NCBI RefSeq assembly: GCF_013389365.1
Contig: NZ_JACADJ010000008.1
Span: 32,598 to 96,597 of the forward strand
Reading direction: 5' to 3'
Length of the DNA: 64,000 nt
DNA from: Desulfobacter latus
GTDB lineage: Bacteria > Desulfobacterota > Desulfobacteria > Desulfobacterales > Desulfobacteraceae
Numbering within the stretch: position 1 is the stretch's first letter; each line of letters starts with the position of its first letter. Positions 27,011 to 38,030 of the stretch are shown piece after piece. Under the pieces are notes generated by a model. It searched no databases. It worked only from the letters and a program-made list of their open reading frames with translations, and was not told the origin of the DNA. The position numbers were made by a program, and so were the translations under genes.

Positions 27011-27826
27011 TCACTGATCTGAAACGTCAGGATCGTCCGGTTTGTAATCAATGATCGCTTGAACTTCGTTGGATGGTTCTTCTAACAAAAGCGGCTGATC
27101 GGCATGGGAATGGTATTCCAGACTGAGACGATGTTTTTCGACTTCAATATGACTTTCAATGCTTTTTCTGGCAAGTAGATAGCGCAGATAAATAATCCAA
27201 AGACCGACACCGAAAAAGATGGCGACCAGCACGATAACGATCCATTGGTACCGAATGAAAAAATCAACCCCGATGTGTCCCAGATAGGTGATCATGTTGG
27301 GGATAATCCAATATAAAATCCCTCCAATGAACACCAAAAAGCCGATATTGAAAATGTTCATACGGCTGATACGGTTCAACGTCGATTCCAGTTTGTTTTC
27401 TGCAATGTCGGATTCATTCACAGGACCGGAACTACCGTCAGCCACCTTCTCACCATGAAAAATGACCAGGTAAGCTTTGACGACAAATGCAAAAAGCATC
27501 ATAACGCCAATGGGAATGCAGATGGCCGCCACAAACCAGGCCCTGAAAGGAAACGGTGCTTCGTGCGTATTGAGTCGCACGGTGTATTTTTCAAGGGGAC
27601 CAAACACCTTTTCGAAGTGATGTTTGTTGAAGTCGCTTAGATTATCTCCACTGGTTTCATGTATGACATTGCCCTGGTTATCAAGCACCTGGAGGACGGA
27701 TTGTTTGCCTGACTGCATAGCCGCCAGGGCAAAAATTTCAACTTCAAGCAGAAAAAGACCCACAACAATGATAAGAAAAAGGGTCTTATGTTCCTGCAAT
27801 AGCTTTGTGATTGGAGATGATTTCAC
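27011..27826 (-). CDS. Four-helix membrane protein, unknown function
   Basis: A 271-residue protein. TM1 (about 15-36) leads to a periplasmic-looking segment of about 60 residues, TM2 (about 98-122), a cytoplasmic loop, TM3 and TM4 (about 155-180, 190-215), and an acidic C-terminal tail (DYKPDDPDVSDQ). I do not recognise the family. The topology (extracytoplasmic sensor-like loop between helices) could suit a sensory or scaffold role. The start is a GTG at 27826 with no obvious ribosome site. It follows the frd operon on the same strand but is separated by a terminator, so it probably has its own promoter. Confidence 0.65.
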   Translation of the reverse strand: MKSSPITKLLQEHKTLFLIIVVGLFLLEVEIFALAAMQSGKQSVLQVLDNQGNVIHETSGDNLSDFNKHHFEKVFGPLEKYTVRLNTHEAPFPFRAWFVAAICIPIGVMMLFAFVVKAYLVIFHGEKVADGSSGPVNESDIAENKLESTLNRISRMNIFNIGFLVFIGGILYWIIPNMITYLGHIGVDFFIRYQWIVIVLVAIFFGVGLWIIYLRYLLARKSIESHIEVEKHRLSLEYHSHADQPLLLEEPSNEVQAIIDYKPDDPDVSDQ

Positions 27827-27881
27827 GGCATTATTTCTTAATACAGGCGATTGGCCGATTTATACAACAGTATTTTAAATT

Positions 27882-27909
27882 AAAAGGTGGGACAAGATTA
27901 AGCCCCACC
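27882..27909 (-). terminator. Terminator of the frdCAB operon
   Basis: On the minus strand GGTGGG-N12-CCCACC is followed by TTTTAATTT, 25 bp after the frdB stop codon. Confidence 0.7.
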
Positions 27910-27933
27910 CTGTAATATTTTCTTAACACAGCT

Positions 27934-28704
27934 TTACATCGCTGTAGAACAAACTCCTGCTGAAAGGAACTCTCTGTTCATACGAGCAATATTGGTTATT
28001 GAGATGTTTTTAGGGCATGATGCTTCGCATTCTCTTTCGTTTGAGCAGTTGCCGAAGCCGCAAGCATCCATAGCTCTTACCATGCCTAATGCGCGCTTCG
28101 CCGCCTCAGGTCTACCCTGGGGAAGCAGCGCAAGATGGGAAATCTTAGCACTTACAAAAAGCATTGCAGAAGCATTCGGACATGCCGCAACGCAAGCGCC
28201 GCACCCAATACATTCTGCTGCATTCATGGCAAGTTCACATGTTTCGTAAGTAACCGGAAAAATATTTGCGTCGGGAGCGCCACCGGCTTTAGCAGTGATA
28301 TAACCGCCGGCCTGGATGATCTTATCAAAGGCGCTTCTATCCACAACAAGATCTTTTACGACCTTAAATGCTTTGGCTCTGAAAGGTTCAATAAATACGG
28401 TATCGCCATCTTTGAAGCGTCGCATGTGAAGCTGACAAAGGGTCGTACCTTTCTCTTCTCCATGCGCATAACCGTTTACAACCTGTCCGCACATTCCGCA
28501 AATTCCCTCGCGACAGTCATGATCAAAGGCAATGGGCTCTATGCCCTTAATTGTAAGATCATCATTCACGATATCAAGCATTTCCAGAAAAGAGGCATCC
28601 GTAGAAATATTTTTTGCTTGATAGGTCTCAATTTTGCCTTTTTTCTCACCCTGTTTCTGGCGCCAGACCTTTAGTGTTAGATTGATAAATTTTTCTTCCA
28701 TCAC
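27934..28704 (-). CDS. frdB: Fumarate reductase/succinate dehydrogenase iron-sulfur subunit
   Basis: A 256-residue iron-sulfur subunit of the quinone-linked enzyme. The [2Fe-2S] ligands are in [10 protein letters not shown] with a later Cys; the C-terminal ferredoxin part has [12 protein letters not shown] and [17 protein letters not shown] for the [4Fe-4S]/[3Fe-4S] clusters. It carries electrons between the flavoprotein and the membrane cytochrome b. Start and frdA stop overlap (TGATG), indicating coupling. In acetate-oxidising Desulfobacter types this complex runs as succinate dehydrogenase in the TCA cycle; direction cannot be told from sequence. Confidence 0.95.
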   Translation of the reverse strand: MMEEKFINLTLKVWRQKQGEKKGKIETYQAKNISTDASFLEMLDIVNDDLTIKGIEPIAFDHDCREGICGMCGQVVNGYAHGEEKGTTLCQLHMRRFKDGDTVFIEPFRAKAFKVVKDLVVDRSAFDKIIQAGGYITAKAGGAPDANIFPVTYETCELAMNAAECIGCGACVAACPNASAMLFVSAKISHLALLPQGRPEAAKRALGMVRAMDACGFGNCSNERECEASCPKNISITNIARMNREFLSAGVCSTAM

Positions 28705-30614
28705 TTGTAGCTCCTTTGCGTTAATTTCACATTCTCAAAAACAAGTGGCTCTTTATTCAAAATAGGATCTTTGCCTTCACCGGCATATTCCCAGGCAGCT
28801 ACATGGCAAAAATTTTCATCATCTCTCTTGGCTTCGTTTTCTTCTGTCTGAGACTCTTCCCTGAAATGGCCACCACAGGATTCTGTACGGGTCAGTGCGT
28901 CACGCGCCAGAAGCTCGCCAAATTCAAGGTAATCAGCAAGTCTGTAACCTTTTTCCAGAGTCTGGTTAAAATCTTTGCTGGTTCCTGTGACATTAACATT
29001 CTGCCAGAATTCTTCACGCAGCGCGGAAATTTTCTGAATCGCTTCTTTGAGCCCTGCGTCATTCCGGGCCATGCCACAGTATTCCCACATATAATGGCCA
29101 AGCTCTTTATGAATATCATCAACGGTTCTTTTGCCGTTAATGTTCATAAGCTTGTTCAGTTTCTCATTAAGCTGTTTCTCTGCATCTTTAAACGCCTGGT
29201 GAGAGGTGTTTACATCCGCCAGAGACTGGGTTGCCAGGTATCCGCCAATGGTATAGGGAAGAACAAAATATCCGTCTGAAAGACCCTGCATCAATGCACT
29301 TGCACCAAGACGGTTAGCACCGTGATCGGAGAAGTTGGCACCACCCAGACAGAAAAGACCGTCACGGGTTGTCATAAGGTTATAATCAACCCAGGTACCG
29401 CCCATTACATAATGGATGGCAGGATAGATTTTCATGGGCACTTTATACGGATCTTCATCCTGAATCTTATCATACATCTGGAAAAGGTTGCCGTATTTTG
29501 CTCTGATGACATCTTCTCCGTCTCGTTTAATTGCATCGCTGAAGTCCAGATATACGGCAAGGCCTGTATTACCAACACCTCTTCCTTCATCGCACGCCAG
29601 TTTTGCATTACGTGAAGCCACATCGCGAGGAACAAGGTTACCAAAACTAGGATATTTACGCTCCAGATAGTAATCTCTTTCGTCTTCAGGAATCTGATCC
29701 GGACTGCGGTTATCGCCGGCTTTCTTTGGCACCCAGATTCTACCATCATTTCTAAGACTTTCACTCATAAGTGTCAGTTTAGATTGATAGTCTCCATGCA
29801 CGGTAATACATGTCGGATGGATCTGGGTATAACAGGGGTTCGCAAAGGCGGCCCCTTTTTTGTAAGCTGCCCAGCATGCCGAAACATTGGAATGCATACC
29901 ACTGGTGGATAGAAAGTATACATTGTCATATCCGCCTGTAGCCAAAACGACGGCATGGGCTGAATGGCTTTCAATTTCTCCGGTTACCAGATTACGGCAG
30001 ATAACACCCCTGGCGCAACCGTCAACAATAACGACGTCAAGAATATCGCGTCTTGGGTACATTTCCACACCGCCAAGACCGATCTGACGGCTTAACTGGC
30101 CGTAAACGCCGAGAAGTAACTGCTGCCCCGTCTGTCCTCTGGCATAGAAGGTACGTGAAACCTGGGCGCCACCGAATGACCGGTTGGCATGAAGCCCACC
30201 GTATTCTCTTGCAAAGGGAACACCTGTGGCAACACAATGGTCAATAATGTTATTTGCATTCTGGGCAAGGCGGTAGACATTTGCCTCTCTTGCACGATAA
30301 TCGCCACCTTTAATTGTATCATAAAAAAGGTTTTGTACGCTGTCGCCGTCACCGGGATAGTTTTTTGCTGCATTAATGCCGCCCTGGGCGGCAATACTGT
30401 GGGCTCTTCGCGGAGAGTCCTGAATGCAGAAGTTTTTTACATGATACCCAAGATCTGCCAAAGTTGCCGCTGCTGAACCACCGGCAAGCCCTGTTCCAAC
30501 AACGATAATTTCAAATTTTCTTTTATTTGCAGGATTGACTTTTTTTAAATCAAACTTATATCTATCCCATTTGGTCTCTAGAGGACCTGACGGAACATTG
30601 GAATTTAATTGCAT
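28701..30614 (-). CDS. frdA: Fumarate reductase/succinate dehydrogenase flavoprotein
   Basis: A 637-residue flavoprotein with the N-terminal FAD dinucleotide fold ([19 protein letters not shown]), the covalent-FAD histidine region [14 protein letters not shown], active-site segments [11 protein letters not shown] and [20 protein letters not shown], and the C-terminal Asp-rich capping part. Length and motifs fit the Bacillus/epsilonproteobacterial (type B) group. It lies between frdC (29-bp gap) and frdB (overlap) on the minus strand. The ribosome site GGGGGA directly precedes the ATG. It interconverts fumarate and succinate at the cytoplasmic face of the membrane. Confidence 0.96.
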   Translation of the reverse strand: MQLNSNVPSGPLETKWDRYKFDLKKVNPANKRKFEIIVVGTGLAGGSAAATLADLGYHVKNFCIQDSPRRAHSIAAQGGINAAKNYPGDGDSVQNLFYDTIKGGDYRAREANVYRLAQNANNIIDHCVATGVPFAREYGGLHANRSFGGAQVSRTFYARGQTGQQLLLGVYGQLSRQIGLGGVEMYPRRDILDVVIVDGCARGVICRNLVTGEIESHSAHAVVLATGGYDNVYFLSTSGMHSNVSACWAAYKKGAAFANPCYTQIHPTCITVHGDYQSKLTLMSESLRNDGRIWVPKKAGDNRSPDQIPEDERDYYLERKYPSFGNLVPRDVASRNAKLACDEGRGVGNTGLAVYLDFSDAIKRDGEDVIRAKYGNLFQMYDKIQDEDPYKVPMKIYPAIHYVMGGTWVDYNLMTTRDGLFCLGGANFSDHGANRLGASALMQGLSDGYFVLPYTIGGYLATQSLADVNTSHQAFKDAEKQLNEKLNKLMNINGKRTVDDIHKELGHYMWEYCGMARNDAGLKEAIQKISALREEFWQNVNVTGTSKDFNQTLEKGYRLADYLEFGELLARDALTRTESCGGHFREESQTEENEAKRDDENFCHVAAWEYAGEGKDPILNKEPLVFENVKLTQRSYK

Positions 30615-30643
30615 GTATCCCCCTGATTAATTGATAGTTATAG

Positions 30644-31285
30644 CTATGATATCATATTAAAAGCGATTGGAATCAAACCGAACCCTGCTCCGACAATCAC
30701 ACTGAAAAGTATACCAAACCCTCTGACGATAGGCATATACTTCGGATGACTGGCGCCAAAGGACTGGAAAGCACTCCAAAAGCCGTGATTTACATGAAAT
30801 GCCACCACTACCATGGATACGATATAAAACGCAAGATACGCAGGTTTGGCAAAAACCCCGGCTGTGACATCAAAGGTAGTTAAGGTGGAATGGTCGGCAA
30901 ATTTCATAGAAACAAGATGAACTACTATAAAAACCAATATAAAAAGACCTGTATAGGGCATAGTTGCCGATGCCAATGTCCGGCCGCCGGCATTACTTTT
31001 CTTTTTATATTTAACAGGTCTTGCGGCAAGGTTTTGAAAATAGAGAATAAGTGCCGTACCGATGTGAATCAGGGCAAAAATAATCAAACCCGCTTCTGCG
31101 ATGTGGATAAGGACCCCAAGTGCATGAAGATGCTCAACATAAGCATTAAAAGCATCTTTTCCGCCATAAACAAACAGGTTTCCGATGAGGTGAGTTGTCA
31201 GAAAGAGGCAGAAAGCGAGACCGGTTACTGCCATAAACTGCTTCTTGGCTATAGAGCAGCTAAAAGTTCGTACCAGCCAGTTCAT
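30644..31285 (-). CDS. frdC: Fumarate reductase/succinate dehydrogenase cytochrome b subunit
   Basis: A 213-residue membrane anchor with five helices. Histidines in the helical regions TTHLIGNLFVYGG, ALIHIGTALILYF, VVHLVSMKF and AFHVNHGFWSAF are placed as in the diheme type B cytochromes b that pair with the frdA/frdB type seen here. It exchanges electrons with the quinone pool; diheme anchors can couple the reaction to proton movement. First gene of the operon, with AAAGGA upstream of its ATG. Confidence 0.92.
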   Translation of the reverse strand: MNWLVRTFSCSIAKKQFMAVTGLAFCLFLTTHLIGNLFVYGGKDAFNAYVEHLHALGVLIHIAEAGLIIFALIHIGTALILYFQNLAARPVKYKKKSNAGGRTLASATMPYTGLFILVFIVVHLVSMKFADHSTLTTFDVTAGVFAKPAYLAFYIVSMVVVAFHVNHGFWSAFQSFGASHPKYMPIVRGFGILFSVIVGAGFGLIPIAFNMIS

Positions 31286-31710
31286 AATTTAATCCTTTCT
31301 AAATTCGGCATATATACATAACTTAAAAATATAATTTATGTATTATTGCCTTAAATTTTAATAAAATTAAATACTAAATCGTATTCAGCGAAAAAGTGCC
31401 AAATTTTTTTAAATCCTCCTTTTATCCCTCCTTTTTTGTTTAATATTGTTAATCATATATACCCATTGCAATGCCAATCAAAAACCAAGCCCTGTCGAAT
31501 GCATACGAACTATCTAAGCTTAAAATGTATAAACAATACATATAAAATTGTCAATATAAAATTTTCAATTTATCCCTCTATGATTTTGCTAATATTTTCA
31601 AAGACTTCAACTTTGCTTTTACGCTTTCAACACGCTGTTTTTAATGCGTTTTTCTAATACTATTCTAATACCGTATTTACTGATCTTAAGGCCATGGAAA
31701 TCTCAAACTC
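31286..31710. other. Promoter region of frdCAB
   Basis: About 425 bp, very AT-rich, with no convincing gene. It must contain the frd operon promoter, but I could not choose unique -35/-10 boxes. Confidence 0.45.
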
Positions 31711-31816
31711 GATGATCCAGTTTTTGTTAATTTGCCCAACTTCGGCGTTGGAAAAAATGTTTAATCCTCAAAATATATTGTATATTCCTCCGGTTAAAAA
31801 TTGTTTCCGCCTTGAA
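31711..31816 (-). repeat. Palindromic interspersed repeat, copy 2
   Basis: Reverse-oriented relative of the repeat at 7439-7547. Matching blocks include AAGGCGGAAACAATTTTTAA, CCGGAGGAATATACAATAT and CCAACGCCGAAGTTGGGCAA. The left-hand arm has diverged, so the palindrome is imperfect. It lies just past the 3' end of maeB. Confidence 0.75.
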
Positions 31817-31859
31817 TTTGAGCAAATTCCCTAAAAACTTGATAGTCGAGTCAAAGTAA

Positions 31860-34124
31860 TTAATACACTAATTCGTTCATCTGGGCTTCATTGACGGCCA
31901 CTGCCGCCATATTGACAATGTCCGAGACATCATCTGCTCGCTGCAGCACATGGATGGGTTTTTTCATACCCATGAGAATGGGGCCGACAGCGACGGCGTC
32001 TCCCAATTTAGCCAGCATCTTATAGCTGATATTACCCGATTGCAGATCCGGAAAAATAAAAATATTTGCATCGCCTTTAAGTTTGGAAAAGGGGTATTGA
32101 TTTTTAACAATTTCCGGGTCTAAAGCAACGTTTGCCTGGATTTCCCCATCTACCGTCAGCGCCGGGGCCCATTCCTTGACCAGTTCAGTTGCTTTTTTCA
32201 CTTTCAGGGGTAATGGATGCTGGGCGCTGCCGAAGTTGGAAAAGGAGAGCATGGCAACGCGTGGGGTGATATCAAAATGCTGTGCCTGTTCTGCTGCCAG
32301 AATGGCGGTTTCAGCCAGTTCTTCCGCCGTCGGTTCAATGGTCACGGTCGTATCGGCGCAGAATATCACCTTTTTTTTGAACACCATCATGTACAAACCA
32401 TGCACTTTGGACAAACCCTCTTTTTTGCCGATCACTTCCATAGCCGGCAGGATAACATCAGGATAATGGGCATTAATACCGGAAAGCAGGGCATCCGCAT
32501 CGCCTTGGTCTACCATGATCGCGCCAAAATAGTTCCCATCTTTCTGCAAACGGCGGCGGGCATCATAACGTGTCATGCCCTTGCGTTGACGTTTGGTAAA
32601 AAGTATTTCCGTATATGTGTCGAGTTTTTCACTTTTGCGGGGGTTGATGATTTCCGTGGCGCGCAGATCAATATTAAGGGATTCGGCTTTTTCGCGAATG
32701 ACTTTATCGTCACCAATAAGAATCGGGATAGCAATCTTTTCGTCCAGCAGCACTTGTACTGAACGTAAAACTTTATCTTCTTTACCTTCCGGAAATACCA
32801 CCCGTTTAGGCGCTGCTTTTGCTTTGTTGATCATGGTACGCATGATCTCTTTTGAGCGCCCCTGCAGTGCTTCCAGATGTTCAACATATTTCGCCATGTC
32901 CAGGATGGGTTTGCGGGCGACACCGGAATCCATGGCGGCCTGTGCAACGGCGGGTGCCATGCGCAATAAAACCCGTGGATCAAAAGGTTTGGGAAGAAGA
33001 TATTCCCGTCCGAATTTAATTTCATCGTTGCAGTAGGCCCGGCGTACGGAATCCGGAACATCTTCTTTTGCCAGCTGGGCAAGGGCATGGACGGCGGCCC
33101 GCTTCATCTCTTCATTAATGGCACTGGCATGGGTGTCCAAAGCACCTCGAAAAAGAAACGGGAAACACAGGACATTGTTTACCTGGTTATTATAGTCAGA
33201 GCGACCGGTGCCGATGATAACATCACCACGCACCGATTTTGCGTCATCCGGCGTGATCTCCGGATCAGGATTGGCCATGGCAAAAACAATGGGGTCTTTG
33301 GCCATGGTGCGCAGCATGTCGGCGGTAAGCGCCCCTTTAACTGAAACCCCGAAAAAGATATCCGTACCTTTTATCGCATCTTCAAGGGTACGGGCATCCG
33401 TTTCCAACGCCAAGCGCTCTTTGTACGCGTTCATACCCGCTGTACGGCCTTTATATATAACACCTTTAGAGTCGCAAAGAATAAGGTTGTTTTTATTAAT
33501 CCCCATGGAGAGGAGAAGGTTGGCGCAGGCAATACCAGCGGCACCGGCCCCGTTAAAAACAATTTTGACGTCTTCAATCTTTTTTCCGACGAGTTCAAGG
33601 GCATTAAGCATGCCGGCAGCGGCAATAATCGCGGTTCCATGCTGGTCATCATGGAACACCGGGATGTTCATGGTTTTTTGCAACGCTTCTTCAATATAAA
33701 AACATTCCGGCCCTTTGATATCTTCCAGATTGATACCGCCAAAGGTCGGCTCAAGCAGCTGTACTGCACGGACCAATTCATCCGGATCATTGGTGTTCAA
33801 TTCAATATCAAACACATCAATATCGGCAAAACTCTTAAACAAAACCCCTTTTCCCTCCATAACCGGCTTACCGGCAAGCGCGCCGATATTTCCAAGACCG
33901 AGTACCGCCGTCCCGTTGGAAACAACGGCAACAAGATTTCCCTTGGCTGTATACTCATAGGCTGCTCCCGGTTCTTTTTTAATTTCCAAACAGGGTTTGG
34001 CCACGCCTGGGCTGTAGGCAAGAGACAGGTCCCTGCTTGTTGCACATGGCTTGGTCGTAATGACCTCGATTTTACCTTTACGGCCACTCCGGTGGTATTC
34101 CAGAGCATCAGTAAATTTTGACAT
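31860..34124 (-). CDS. maeB: Malic enzyme with phosphotransacetylase-like C-terminus (MaeB type)
   Basis: A 754-residue fusion. The N-terminal malic enzyme domain (about 1-160; [32 protein letters not shown]) and NAD(P)-binding domain (about 165-400; [15 protein letters not shown]) are followed by a phosphate acetyl/butyryltransferase-like domain (about 430-750; [32 protein letters not shown]). It decarboxylates malate to pyruvate, giving NADPH, for anaplerosis or biosynthesis. The C-terminal domain is usually regulatory, responding to acetyl-CoA. It is monocistronic with AAAGGAAG before the ATG. It fits central acetate/TCA metabolism together with frdCAB. Confidence 0.95.
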   Translation of the reverse strand: MSKFTDALEYHRSGRKGKIEVITTKPCATSRDLSLAYSPGVAKPCLEIKKEPGAAYEYTAKGNLVAVVSNGTAVLGLGNIGALAGKPVMEGKGVLFKSFADIDVFDIELNTNDPDELVRAVQLLEPTFGGINLEDIKGPECFYIEEALQKTMNIPVFHDDQHGTAIIAAAGMLNALELVGKKIEDVKIVFNGAGAAGIACANLLLSMGINKNNLILCDSKGVIYKGRTAGMNAYKERLALETDARTLEDAIKGTDIFFGVSVKGALTADMLRTMAKDPIVFAMANPDPEITPDDAKSVRGDVIIGTGRSDYNNQVNNVLCFPFLFRGALDTHASAINEEMKRAAVHALAQLAKEDVPDSVRRAYCNDEIKFGREYLLPKPFDPRVLLRMAPAVAQAAMDSGVARKPILDMAKYVEHLEALQGRSKEIMRTMINKAKAAPKRVVFPEGKEDKVLRSVQVLLDEKIAIPILIGDDKVIREKAESLNIDLRATEIINPRKSEKLDTYTEILFTKRQRKGMTRYDARRRLQKDGNYFGAIMVDQGDADALLSGINAHYPDVILPAMEVIGKKEGLSKVHGLYMMVFKKKVIFCADTTVTIEPTAEELAETAILAAEQAQHFDITPRVAMLSFSNFGSAQHPLPLKVKKATELVKEWAPALTVDGEIQANVALDPEIVKNQYPFSKLKGDANIFIFPDLQSGNISYKMLAKLGDAVAVGPILMGMKKPIHVLQRADDVSDIVNMAAVAVNEAQMNELVY

Positions 34125-34489
34125 TATTTCTTCCTTTAATTATGATCAGGTAGACAAAGGGATTCTAAGGGCATAAAGACTTTCACATCATAAAATTTCT
34201 TTACTTAACGTCATAAATAGCTTTATTATCTAAATTTTGTCAAGAAACAAACACTGTTTGGGCTGATGACTTAGATCGCGAACCTGTACAACTTATTAGA
34301 ATCATATTAGATTACCCTGGAACAATTGAATATTGGATAAACTTGTTGTTATTACAAAAAAATTAGGCTCATGTCGTGTTTCAGGGTCTTTTAAATGCGT
34401 ATTTGATCCAACCATTTGAATTTATTTAAAATAAGGCGAGGGCTTACAATCTGTGGTTTTGGGTTTATTACCAATAATTTCAATATATT
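34125..34489. other. Divergent intergenic region, maeB / GGDEF-EAL
   Basis: About 365 bp holding both promoters. A short stretch near 34272 could encode DREPVQLIRIILDYPG, but it has no start and ends within 30 codons; it may be a gene fragment of unknown origin. Confidence 0.35.
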
Positions 34490-36796
34490 ATGAATAACCA
34501 CAAAAATAGGACCCCAAAACGCGACAAGAGCCAAAAGGGAATTATCACTTTTGGTGCGGTTCTGATTATGCTGGCCTGGGGTTTATTTTTATTTCAGGTG
34601 GAAAAAAACAAAAAAGAACTTCTAAACGGTCTTAAGCGAGAACAGAAAAACCTGGTCAGTGTGCTGGGTGAAAATCTATTCCAGATTCTGGAACAACGTC
34701 AGACAATCGAACTTTTTGCATCAAAATGGTTTGATGAAACAAAGCAGCCCTCTAAAGATATCACAGGATTTCTTTATGGTGAACGCACGTTAACTCGAAT
34801 CGCTCTCTATGAGCTATCCGGTAAATCTTTTTATGAATCATCGCCGGGCAATGTAACGACGCCGGATCAAATAAAAAAACGAATTGAAAAAATGTTAACC
34901 ACAGGCCGGCCGGTACTTCTGGACCGGGATACGGCGCCGGGCAATATTCTCTGGCAGGTACCGGTTCTGTTTCCTATTAGAATAGGTGCGGCAATAAAAG
35001 GCGCCATGCTGCTTGAATTGGATTTTGGTTATATTTTAAATCTGTTACAAGATATTGATATTGGAAAAACCGGAACGATAACCATTCAATTTAAAGAGGA
35101 AAAAGAACTTGCCCGGTTTGAAATAGGAGGGCTTGTATTAGGCACGTCACCGGTAAAAAACATGTTGGCAGGATCAATAACCAGGGATTTTGGTTTTGGC
35201 ATTTACCGACATCCTGATTTTGGCAATTGCTACCTGACGTATCGACATGTCCATGATTATCCATTTATCATTACTGTCAGTATTGGCCAAAAAGAATTTT
35301 TTTCAGACTTTAACCATTATAAGAACCGATTGTTCTGTATTTTGATGATTTTAACCTTACTTGGCCTTTCCGGCATTGCGCTCCTGTTTAAAATGATAAA
35401 TCGAAAACAAAAATATATGGATGCGTTACACCTTTCCAATCAAAAAAACCAGGAATTGATACAAAAGCTGGAAAAAGAGCATAAAGCATCAACCAAAGCC
35501 GCCTCTTATGATCCATTAACCGAACTTTATAACAGAAATCTATTTATCTCCCTGGCCGAAAAAAACCTGCTCCAGGCAAAACGCAATAAATTTTGTTATG
35601 CCGTACTGTTTATCGACCTTGACCGGTTTAAAAAGATCAATGATACCCTTGGTCACCATATTGGGGATCTACTGTTGAAAGAGGTGGGGATGCGCCTCAA
35701 GGCCTGCACGCGGAAATCAGACATCGTTTCAAGATTTGGTGGGGATGAATTTGTTATAATGCTCACGGAGATGGGCAAAGAACAGGATATTTCCACGGTG
35801 GTGGAAAACATCACGGTATCCCTTTCAAAACCCTGTACAGACCTGGACGGACATCGGGTCATTACCAGCCCGAGTGTTGGTATAGCCGTTTACCCCAGGG
35901 ATGGGGAAGACATTGACACGCTTTTGCTCAACGCCGATGCGGCAATGTATAAAGCCAAAAAATCAGGCCGGGGGCAGCACAGGTTTTTTGATCAAAGCCT
36001 GAATACCACATCCGTTGAAAAGTTCGCAATTGAACAGCGAATGCCTTCGGCCATCACGGACGGGGAATTTATTCTCCATTATCAGCCTAAAATACGGTTG
36101 CAGGACTACCGGGTGGTCGGGTTAGAATCCCTGATCCGCTGGCAGCATCCTGACCATGGATTGATTTTTCCTTTGGATTTCATTGAAATCGCACAAGAAA
36201 CAAGACTGATCGTGGATCTTGGGGCCTGGGTCATAACGTCGGTTTGTCGGCAGTTGGACAGTTGGCGTACGTTGGGAATGGATCTTGTGCCTGTTGCCGT
36301 CAATGTTTCCCCCCTTGAACTCAAAACCGAAACCTTTGCCGACCGGTTTCTAACAATTCTTAAACAGTATGATATACCACTTGACTTCATTGAAATTGAA
36401 GTGACCGAAAATGCTTTTATTGATGATCGGGAGATTGTGATCCGTAATCTTCAAGCATTATTTGACCGGGGCGTAAAAATATACCTGGATGATTTCGGTA
36501 CAGGATTTTCCAGCTTAGATCATATCCGATATCTTCCTGTAAATGCCCTCAAAATTGACCGAAGCTTTGTCAAGGAGATCCGGAATAGTTACCATGAAAA
36601 TCCAATTGTTTCTTCAACTATTATTCTGGCCAAAAAATTAAACCTGACCGTTGTCGCCGAAGGCGTTGAAACCAATGATCAGTTGATCAGCCTCAGGTTA
36701 GCCGGCTGCGAACAGGTTCAGGGATATCTTTTCAGTCGTCCGGTCCCTGAAAAGAAAATCCAAAAATTCATTATTTCACCCATAAGGAGGCTATAA
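34490..36796 (+). CDS. Membrane GGDEF-EAL c-di-GMP enzyme
   Basis: A 768-residue protein. TM1 (about 20-38), a periplasmic sensory region of about 240 residues, TM2 (about 282-303) and a coiled linker precede GGDEF (about 340-500) and EAL (about 515-765). The GGDEF signature RFGGDEF (417-421) and the inhibitory I-site RKSD are intact. The EAL motif is ESL (546-548), while NVSPLEL, EVTENAF, DDFGTGFSSL, KIDRSF and VAEGVET are present, so phosphodiesterase activity remains plausible. One base separates it from the PhnD-like binding-protein gene, suggesting the binding protein reports ligand to the periplasmic domain. No strong ribosome site precedes the ATG. Confidence 0.9.
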   Translation: MNNHKNRTPKRDKSQKGIITFGAVLIMLAWGLFLFQVEKNKKELLNGLKREQKNLVSVLGENLFQILEQRQTIELFASKWFDETKQPSKDITGFLYGERTLTRIALYELSGKSFYESSPGNVTTPDQIKKRIEKMLTTGRPVLLDRDTAPGNILWQVPVLFPIRIGAAIKGAMLLELDFGYILNLLQDIDIGKTGTITIQFKEEKELARFEIGGLVLGTSPVKNMLAGSITRDFGFGIYRHPDFGNCYLTYRHVHDYPFIITVSIGQKEFFSDFNHYKNRLFCILMILTLLGLSGIALLFKMINRKQKYMDALHLSNQKNQELIQKLEKEHKASTKAASYDPLTELYNRNLFISLAEKNLLQAKRNKFCYAVLFIDLDRFKKINDTLGHHIGDLLLKEVGMRLKACTRKSDIVSRFGGDEFVIMLTEMGKEQDISTVVENITVSLSKPCTDLDGHRVITSPSVGIAVYPRDGEDIDTLLLNADAAMYKAKKSGRGQHRFFDQSLNTTSVEKFAIEQRMPSAITDGEFILHYQPKIRLQDYRVVGLESLIRWQHPDHGLIFPLDFIEIAQETRLIVDLGAWVITSVCRQLDSWRTLGMDLVPVAVNVSPLELKTETFADRFLTILKQYDIPLDFIEIEVTENAFIDDREIVIRNLQALFDRGVKIYLDDFGTGFSSLDHIRYLPVNALKIDRSFVKEIRNSYHENPIVSSTIILAKKLNLTVVAEGVETNDQLISLRLAGCEQVQGYLFSRPVPEKKIQKFIISPIRRL

Positions 36797-36797
36797 A

Positions 36798-37700
36798 ATG
36801 AAAACGTACGGCATCAGATACTTGATCGTATTGATCTACACCTTTTTACCTTTGTCTTCTTTTGCCTCTGAACACCCCGCCGCCACAGCCTACCCGTCCA
36901 AAGTGCTTTATTTTTCAGTGGTTCCCAAAAAAAATTTTGATCAGCAGATCAGGGAATTACGCCCTTTAATTGATCTTTTAGAAAAAGATCTGCAAAAATC
37001 CATTAAAATTATTCGCTCCCAGTCCTATACTGCCGTTATTGAAGGAATCCTTTCTAAAACCATAGATTTCGCCATCCTGGGCCCGGCATCCTATGCCAAG
37101 GCAAAGGCAAGGGATAATGGGATAGAAGCCTTTGCGTCCTTTGCCCGAAAAAAAGGCGCCATTACGCCCAAAGGAAGCTATTATTATTCGGTTTTATTTA
37201 GTTTAAAAAAAAACGGATTTGAATCGGTTAAGGATGTCCGGCGCAAAAAAATCGCTTTAACAGATCCGGCAAGTACATCCGGTTCTGTTATACCGAATAT
37301 GGCATTTTCAAAGCATATCGGAAAATCTTTAAAAGACTACTTCGGGACGATTATTTATACAGGTTCCCATGACCGTTCCATCAGATCAGTCCTGCGTGAA
37401 CAGGTCCATGCGGCCTTTGTCTCTTCTGCCCGTATCGACGAGGCGATTAACAAACAGATACTATATTCCAACCAGGTAAAAATCCTGTGGCAATCAGACC
37501 CTATCCATCGCGATCCTTTTGTATTCAGCAGCGGTGTGGACAATTCCGTAAAAAATCAGATAAAACGGATCATGTTTTCACCGTCATCCAGCCTTGAATC
37601 TATGCTTCAAAATATGAATATGGCCGGTATTGTAGCCGTTTCTGATGAAGACTATAACGCAATTCATGAAATTATTTCCATACAGAGCCGGAAAAAATAA
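36798..37700 (+). CDS. PhnD-like periplasmic binding protein
   Basis: A 300-residue protein with an N-terminal signal peptide (about 1-24, ending SSFAS). It has a type 2 periplasmic-binding fold of the phosphate/phosphite/phosphonate (PhnD) group, visible in LRPLIDLLEKDL, FAILGPASYAKAK and ALTDPASTSGSVIP. No permease or ATPase follows, so it is not a normal ABC component. Fused tightly to a GGDEF-EAL gene (AAGGAG ribosome site inside the preceding stop region), it resembles the logic of NspS-MbaA of Vibrio, where a binding protein controls a c-di-GMP enzyme. Ligand unknown. Confidence 0.87.
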   Translation: MKTYGIRYLIVLIYTFLPLSSFASEHPAATAYPSKVLYFSVVPKKNFDQQIRELRPLIDLLEKDLQKSIKIIRSQSYTAVIEGILSKTIDFAILGPASYAKAKARDNGIEAFASFARKKGAITPKGSYYYSVLFSLKKNGFESVKDVRRKKIALTDPASTSGSVIPNMAFSKHIGKSLKDYFGTIIYTGSHDRSIRSVLREQVHAAFVSSARIDEAINKQILYSNQVKILWQSDPIHRDPFVFSSGVDNSVKNQIKRIMFSPSSSLESMLQNMNMAGIVAVSDEDYNAIHEIISIQSRKK

Positions 37701-38030
37701 TTGTATACCCACGCCCTTTTTGTGGATTTTAACATTTTCATGGCCCTAAGGGATGCGGGCGTCCCGGATATATCAAAAGGGAGTATGGTTTTCTAAGCAA
37801 TCCACATGATCCAAAACGCATTTTTTTATCTTAGGCAAATTGTTCAATTTTACTAACTTTTCGATCAAAACAGATGTTACGGCAATACAAACCCAGGTAT
37901 TTTAAACCCAGCACCGATTAAATGAAAATCTTCTTAAAAAACAGCCCGGTAAAAATGCTTGACACCAAAGGTTCGCTTGATTAGGTCTATCTAAATTCAG
38001 CAACCACCATTTACTAAAGGAAGATTTACC
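37701..38030. other. Promoter region of the liv operon
   Basis: About 330 bp with no gene. A TTGACA at 37959-37964 could be a -35 box, but no good -10 follows at 17 bp. No terminator was identified after the PhnD-like gene. Confidence 0.35.

Noticed and set aside
37959..37987. Sigma-70 promoter for the liv operon
   Set aside because: TTGACA is good, but no acceptable -10 hexamer lies at 16-18 bp, so I did not annotate it.
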